Source: Bacilli bacterium (GTDB lineage: Bacteria > Bacillota_I > Bacilli_A > RF39 > UBA660). From it: DNA of 6,278 bases. Position numbers and translations under genes: made by a program. This document shows, one piece after another, positions 5,580 to 6,278 of the stretch. Location of the stretch: the NCBI GenBank assembly GCA_028684735.1, contig JAQUFI010000066.1:1-6278 (forward strand), in the 5' to 3' direction. The notes beneath the pieces are model-generated. The model made no database searches. It was not told the DNA's origin and was given only the letters and a program-made list of their open reading frames with translations. Each line of letters begins with the position of its first letter. Within the stretch, counting starts at the first letter, position 1.

Positions 5580-6278
5580 TTATGTTAATAGGTTGCTCGA
5601 TTTTCTGGAATTAATCTGGATCAAATCAAAGAATTTTGGTAATCTGGTTATTTTCTCATTTTCTCGATTAAGAATAAAACTTATTGGCTGATCTGATTTA
5701 ATTAATCCTGCATTCTGTAAAGTTTGTAAAGGTGTTTCTTCTATGAATGATAATTCTGGATCTGGAATCTCTTTATAATCTCCAGTTTCATAGTTCATCT
5801 TTATTTTACTCAATGATTTATTAAAAGTGATTGTTTCTTTGTTGAAACTGAAATACTGATCAATTAATGATAAAGCCGTTTTACTGCTCTTCAAATTATA
5901 AAGAACATTCAATTTGTAACCAGTTTTTAGATCAATATGAATGATTCTTGTATCTGTATCATATTTATAAAAATCAATCCTCTGAATGATACTTTTAACA
6001 GCTTCTTGTTTAAGTATAAAATCTTCATCAATGTTTATATCTTTAACAATCAAATTTCCTAAATGATTGATCTTTACAGAATCTTTATTTTTAATCGCTT
6101 CCAGTTGATCTTTATAAATTGATATTTGATTAAATAAGGCTTTAATTTCAACCTGTAAACGGTTTTTATCAACTTCTAAGGCGTTAATATCTTTAGTAAG
6201 GTTATAAGCTATTTCATTAGGTACAAAGGCAATCTGTTTACTGATTCTGATTTGCTGTGTATTTAGTTCTTCAGAATA
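5580..6278 (-). CDS. C-terminal 232 residues of a larger protein, possibly a serine recombinase tail
   Basis: The frame ending at 5580 is open all the way to the right edge, so the gene starts outside the window. A start at the TTG at 6053 would be artificial, because the 75 codons before it read as protein in the same frame. The visible part begins with a coiled-coil-like segment (residues about 34-76 of the fragment: LEVDKNRLQVEIKALFNQIS, then IYKDQLEAIKNK). A mixed segment follows (EAVKSIIQRIDFYKYDTDTR, then IIHIDLKTGYKLNVLYN). After that comes a tail of about 110 residues ending NSRKSSNLLT. The order coiled coil, then an II-x-x-I-x-x-Y and strand pattern, recalls the C-terminal regions of large serine recombinases in Bacteroidota. 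The catalytic part is not in view, so this is a weak guess. It is transcribed in the same direction as the restriction-modification gene, 139 bases upstream of it. Confidence 0.7.
   Translation of the reverse strand, partial: YSEELNTQQIRISKQIAFVPNEIAYNLTKDINALEVDKNRLQVEIKALFNQISIYKDQLEAIKNKDSVKINHLGNLIVKDINIDEDFILKQEAVKSIIQRIDFYKYDTDTRIIHIDLKTGYKLNVLYNLKSSKTALSLIDQYFSFNKETITFNKSLSKIKMNYETGDYKEIPDPELSFIEETPLQTLQNAGLIKSDQPISFILNRENEKITRLPKFFDLIQINSRKSSNLLT

Noticed and set aside
1..6278. CRISPR array, insertion sequence ends or rRNA
   Set aside because: No regularly spaced repeats with unique spacers, no transposase frame with terminal inverted repeats and no rRNA-like sequence were seen.

Overview
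The window is about 28-30% G+C (estimated by eye). Its start codons have no Shine-Dalgarno motif and sit in A/T-rich leaders. Several upstream stretches match the Bacteroidota -7 box TAnnTTTG, and it encodes a typical Bacteroidota lipoprotein. Together these suggest a flavobacterium-like or other low-GC member of the Bacteroidota. The gene mix (a restriction-modification enzyme, a run of tiny unknown genes, a possible recombinase end, long non-coding DNA) looks like accessory or mobile DNA rather than core chromosome.

Layout. Left (1-1240, minus strand): a tightly packed cluster read leftward. Genes of 57, 73, 42 and 205 codons overlap one another by 11-16 bases, and after a 20-base gap the start of a fifth gene with an N-terminal membrane segment runs off the left edge. 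None of these has a function I recognise. Two of the genes (57 and 42 codons) are very short, and the fifth is cut by the window edge, so all three are easily missed. Centre-left (1241-2219): 979 bases without a convincing gene, lying between the leftward cluster and a rightward lipoprotein gene. It carries a candidate promoter for the small-gene cluster, a dense set of palindromes and hairpins, and a G+C-richer island at about 2022-2130. Centre (2220-3119, plus): a 299-residue predicted lipoprotein, possibly a beta-propeller of the PQQ-like type. A symmetric hairpin with A and T tracts (3140-3174) separates it from the convergent gene and can terminate both. Right (3197-5440, minus): a 747-residue fusion of a PD-(D/E)xK nuclease domain, an HsdM-like N6-adenine methylase and one HsdS-like target-recognition region. 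It is a one-protein restriction-modification enzyme. Far right (5580-6278, minus): the C-terminal 232 residues of a gene that begins outside the window. It has a coiled coil and a region that faintly resembles the tails of large serine recombinases.

How they work together: the restriction-modification enzyme probably acts alone in host defence or as a self-maintaining cargo gene, since no separate HsdR, HsdS or methylase gene is visible. If the right-edge gene is a recombinase, the nuclease-methylase would be cargo next to the integration gene of a mobile element. The small-gene cluster is the least explained part: co-transcription and translational coupling are strongly suggested by the overlaps, but its job is unknown.
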